Source: Acidiphilium sp.
GTDB lineage: Bacteria > Pseudomonadota > Alphaproteobacteria > Acetobacterales > Acetobacteraceae
Length of the DNA: 56,966 nucleotides
Reading direction: 5' to 3'
Assembly (NCBI GenBank): GCA_027449105.1
Contig: DAIDMG010000004.1
Span: 1-56,966, forward strand
Positions within the stretch are counted from its first letter, which is position 1. Each line of letters opens with the position of its first letter. The notes beneath the pieces were generated by a model that searched no databases, was not told the origin of the DNA, and saw only the letters and a list, made by a program, of their open reading frames with translations. The position numbers were made by a program, and so were the translations under genes. Positions 54,723 through 56,966 of the stretch are shown in pieces.

Positions 54723-56132
54723 TTAGAAATTGTACTGAAGCATGACGCGGTTATAGATGAACGAATGCCCTCTGTTACCTGTCGCGCCGTTATTGAACTG
54801 AAAGCTGGCGTTACTGACCTCGGTTCTGTCACGTATCGACAAGCCTTTGAGGCCTCCGCCCGGGAAATATGTAACATCAACATAGGTGTCGTTGCTTCCG
54901 CCATTCAGTTTCGTATCAAAACGGGTAAACGCCAAAGTCACGAGAACATGGTTATCAAGCAAGTGCTGCGAGAGCGAAACCCGTTTTGCATCCCCTGGCC
55001 CAAGTTCGACGAGACCACGTATCATCGCCGTCGTGTAAAGCGGGTCAGTTGCGTAGCCGACCGTATAGGGAGACACAATAGCGCCGTCACCGATGCTACC
55101 TTGATGAACAGGCAAGGAGTTGTAGGAGACGCTGATAACCCCCGCCCCTAACATAGCGGATTCCAGCGTGTACTTCAGACCTATCTGCGCTCCGAAAGCG
55201 GTCGAGTCCACACCGTTGCCTTTGTAACCATCAATCGCCGTGCCATAACGGTCACTATTGAGAATACTGTCTGCGCCCCATTCCCTTAAAAACTGACCAG
55301 CTATGTAGGGATGTACGACCTTCGTCGCGTCGAGGGTATAACTCCCATCCGTATAAAACATGTTGGCGAAATTGTAGTAGTCATAATACCAAGCCTCGGC
55401 TTTTAAATTCTTCATGTTATAATTGGCGCCAAACGCTAAAGTTCCTCGCGCACTCGGTGCGTTGCTACTCAACGCCGATGCCCCACCATAGCTTGTGTCA
55501 CCAGCGTAGGTTGGCGGGTAATACAGGTTGTCTTGGAAATAGGTGGCAGAGGTACGGCTCTTCCAAGCAATCTGCCGGAACGCAAATAGGTGCAGAGCGT
55601 TGATAGGGCTAAATTCACCAAACACTGCCTGATACGTCGCCGGGAAAACACGCGAATCAGATCCTCCAACCCATGGCGTGCTTAGTTCTTGATCCCCTAC
55701 ACGAACCAGCAACTGGGGCACGCGGTATTGTACATATGCTTGCCCCAAGGCTGTCAGGTCGTTGTTCGGCCCCATGAGAGTCGCGTCGAGGTGTGGAAAT
55801 GAAGGAGCTGTGCCGGTTCTGTCATTGAGCGACAGCGCTGTCGCGGTAAATAGGCTTAACCCAACCCCAAACCCCCCCAGAACCGGGGCCGAGCGGAGGT
55901 TTAATATTCCTCCCAGACCGAACGCCGATTGATTCGGAACCCCTGGAGCTCCATAGATCCGATCAAAGTCGTAAGCCCGTAACATTCCATCGATACTTCC
56001 GTGACTCAACCACGTTTCTACCGGCGATGGATTGGCCGAGTTGCTTGTCCCCGTCGCAACCTGCGCGTTGGCCGGCGCTCCGAGGAGGCACATGCTTATA
56101 AGAACTAGCGGGGCAATCAGTCTTTTTCTCAT
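54723..56132 (-). CDS. OprD-like outer membrane porin
   Basis: A 469-residue outer membrane protein. It opens with a signal peptide (MRKRLIAPLVLISMCLLGAP, cleaved after ANA at residue 23) and ends in the outer-membrane signature MLQYNF. The interior shows alternating beta-strand sequence and OprD-like segments such as AWKSRTSATYFQDNLY and LKAEAWYYDYYNFANMFYTDG. OprD porins admit small cationic or anionic solutes. The ATG at 56132 is chosen since GTAGGAAAC lies just upstream, inside the longer open frame that starts at 56165. The substrate is unknown, and no transporter is adjacent. Confidence 0.85.
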   Translation of the reverse strand: MRKRLIAPLVLISMCLLGAPANAQVATGTSNSANPSPVETWLSHGSIDGMLRAYDFDRIYGAPGVPNQSAFGLGGILNLRSAPVLGGFGVGLSLFTATALSLNDRTGTAPSFPHLDATLMGPNNDLTALGQAYVQYRVPQLLVRVGDQELSTPWVGGSDSRVFPATYQAVFGEFSPINALHLFAFRQIAWKSRTSATYFQDNLYYPPTYAGDTSYGGASALSSNAPSARGTLAFGANYNMKNLKAEAWYYDYYNFANMFYTDGSYTLDATKVVHPYIAGQFLREWGADSILNSDRYGTAIDGYKGNGVDSTAFGAQIGLKYTLESAMLGAGVISVSYNSLPVHQGSIGDGAIVSPYTVGYATDPLYTTAMIRGLVELGPGDAKRVSLSQHLLDNHVLVTLAFTRFDTKLNGGSNDTYVDVTYFPGGGLKGLSIRDRTEVSNASFQFNNGATGNRGHSFIYNRVMLQYNF

Positions 56133-56966
56133 TTTCTGTTTCCTACGAACCTGCTGTATACTCACATTACCGTGAACTCGCGCCGCGGAATGCTACAATT
56201 TCATGAAATTCTCGCTGGTATACAAAGGCCTCCCTCTGCCGGGCCGCCCTGACTTTCTCGGAATGAGGTAACCGCAGTGAAAAGAAGGAATTGGACAAAA
56301 GAGCGGGCGTCGACCTCTTGAAGGATTCATCGGGCGAGTTTGCCTCCTTGAGTGGAGGCGATCATGGCATGCTTGTCCTCAAGACTCGTCATCATGGCGG
56401 CAGAGTCCGCCCACAGGCGCTATTTGGAGTGACCACTGCCGCGTCGAATGGCCGCGATAACTCCGAACCAAGGTCTGATATTCCTATCCAGCGGAGGTAA
56501 GGAGGGTCAGGCCCGGCGAAGTTACCAGCCGATGCGTCGGTCAGATGTTGTCAGATGTTATTGTGAGGGAATGCCGTTGCGTCCGATTCGAACCTTTTCG
56601 GGGTCCACATGGCTAGGTAGGGATGCTTCTGGTTTTACCAACACGCGCTGGCAAAAATTGACCTCCAGAAGATATCGTTGAACAGTCGAGACGCAAAGAC
56701 CTCAAATTCGTAAAAGTTGGTTGTGCCAGCCCGCGATCCTAAGCGGTGTGATCGAGTTCGACTAAAAGCATGCGCCGCTCCCTGTCTATCGAAGCACCGT
56801 CGCTGTTGCCTCACGCCTCGCACTACCGGACGATTTCCGTCCATGCTCGCCGACGGCTGCAGGTCATGCCAGAACACGCTTCCGCCGCGTGTTTCTGAAC
56901 GGCGTCAAGTTTTTCATGATGCCGTCTTTAGAGCGTGATTGGTTTTAGTTGAATCGAGGGGTTTCC
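56133..56966. other. Intergenic region to the window end
   Basis: About 830 bases with the porin promoter at the left. Short rightward frames (56291-56500, 56448-56681) are not recognised. A short tandem GTCAGATGTT pair occurs around 56540-56560. The last 30 bases may belong to another mobile element, but the evidence is thin. Confidence 0.4.

Noticed and set aside
56575-56640. GGTTCGAATC on the minus strand, as in a tRNA T-arm
   Set aside because: Flanking bases cannot pair as a T-stem and no acceptor or D-arm is found.
1-56966. CRISPR arrays, rRNA and intact tRNA genes
   Set aside because: No regular repeat-spacer arrays, and no rRNA or complete tRNA sequence, were seen by eye.

Overview
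The window looks like chromosomal DNA of an alphaproteobacterium, most likely of the acetic acid bacteria (Acetobacteraceae) or a close relative. The clues are an alphaproteobacterial-type 7Fe ferredoxin, an NsrR/group III truncated haemoglobin pair, a bioF-bioH-bioC run, a bacterial GH15 glucoamylase, a lactate permease, and a complete complex I operon of the Escherichia coli architecture (fused NuoCD, long NuoG with the extra N7 cluster). The taxonomic call is inference from protein character; no 16S or tRNA gene is present.

Layout. 1-6.6 kb, minus strand: biotin genes bioF-bioH-bioC, then (further upstream) a universal stress protein overlapping a Lon-like S16 protease. 7-10 kb, plus strand: an LctP lactate permease behind a perfect FNR-type box, and a double-cupin protein. 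10-13.4 kb: decayed DNA with an IS630 remnant, a SIMPL-domain exported protein and a DUF1348 protein. 13.7-17.2 kb: a divergent nitrosative-stress-like module (HemJ-like protein, FdxA ferredoxin and truncated haemoglobin leftward; NsrR and a Rieske-FAD reductase rightward) around two copies of AATACGTATT. 17.3-22 kb: a molybdenum formate dehydrogenase alpha subunit without partner subunits, a single PAS-domain protein and a divergent LysR regulator. 22-25.5 kb: an inverted-repeat relic and an orphan gltD between two outward-reading IS1595 remnants. 25.6-28.6 kb: glucoamylase plus a 1-Cys peroxiredoxin with a short tail. 28.6-35.5 kb: sparse, decayed DNA holding a small HNH gene, a frameshifted TnpB relic, a nitronate monooxygenase fused to a four-helix-like domain, a DUF488 protein and a CBS protein. 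35.8-50.4 kb, minus strand: nuoABCDEFGHIJKLMN in standard order, with many 4-bp overlaps and a dyad-rich leader. 50.4-57 kb: sparse again, with a TetR regulator ending on a perfect 22-bp hairpin, one unrecognised protein and an OprD-like porin.

The working themes are respiration (complex I, formate and lactate oxidation, NO and peroxide defence) set in a landscape of eroded mobile elements. Coding density is high inside the operons and very low between them, as in a lineage carrying out or recovering from mobile-element-driven gene decay. The most unusual observations are a formate dehydrogenase whose His-Cys cluster motif is gone, a haemoglobin module with three candidate redox partners, a Lon-like protease with a broken P-loop, and an inverted-repeat peptide-coding relic that has a third diverged copy 12 kb away.
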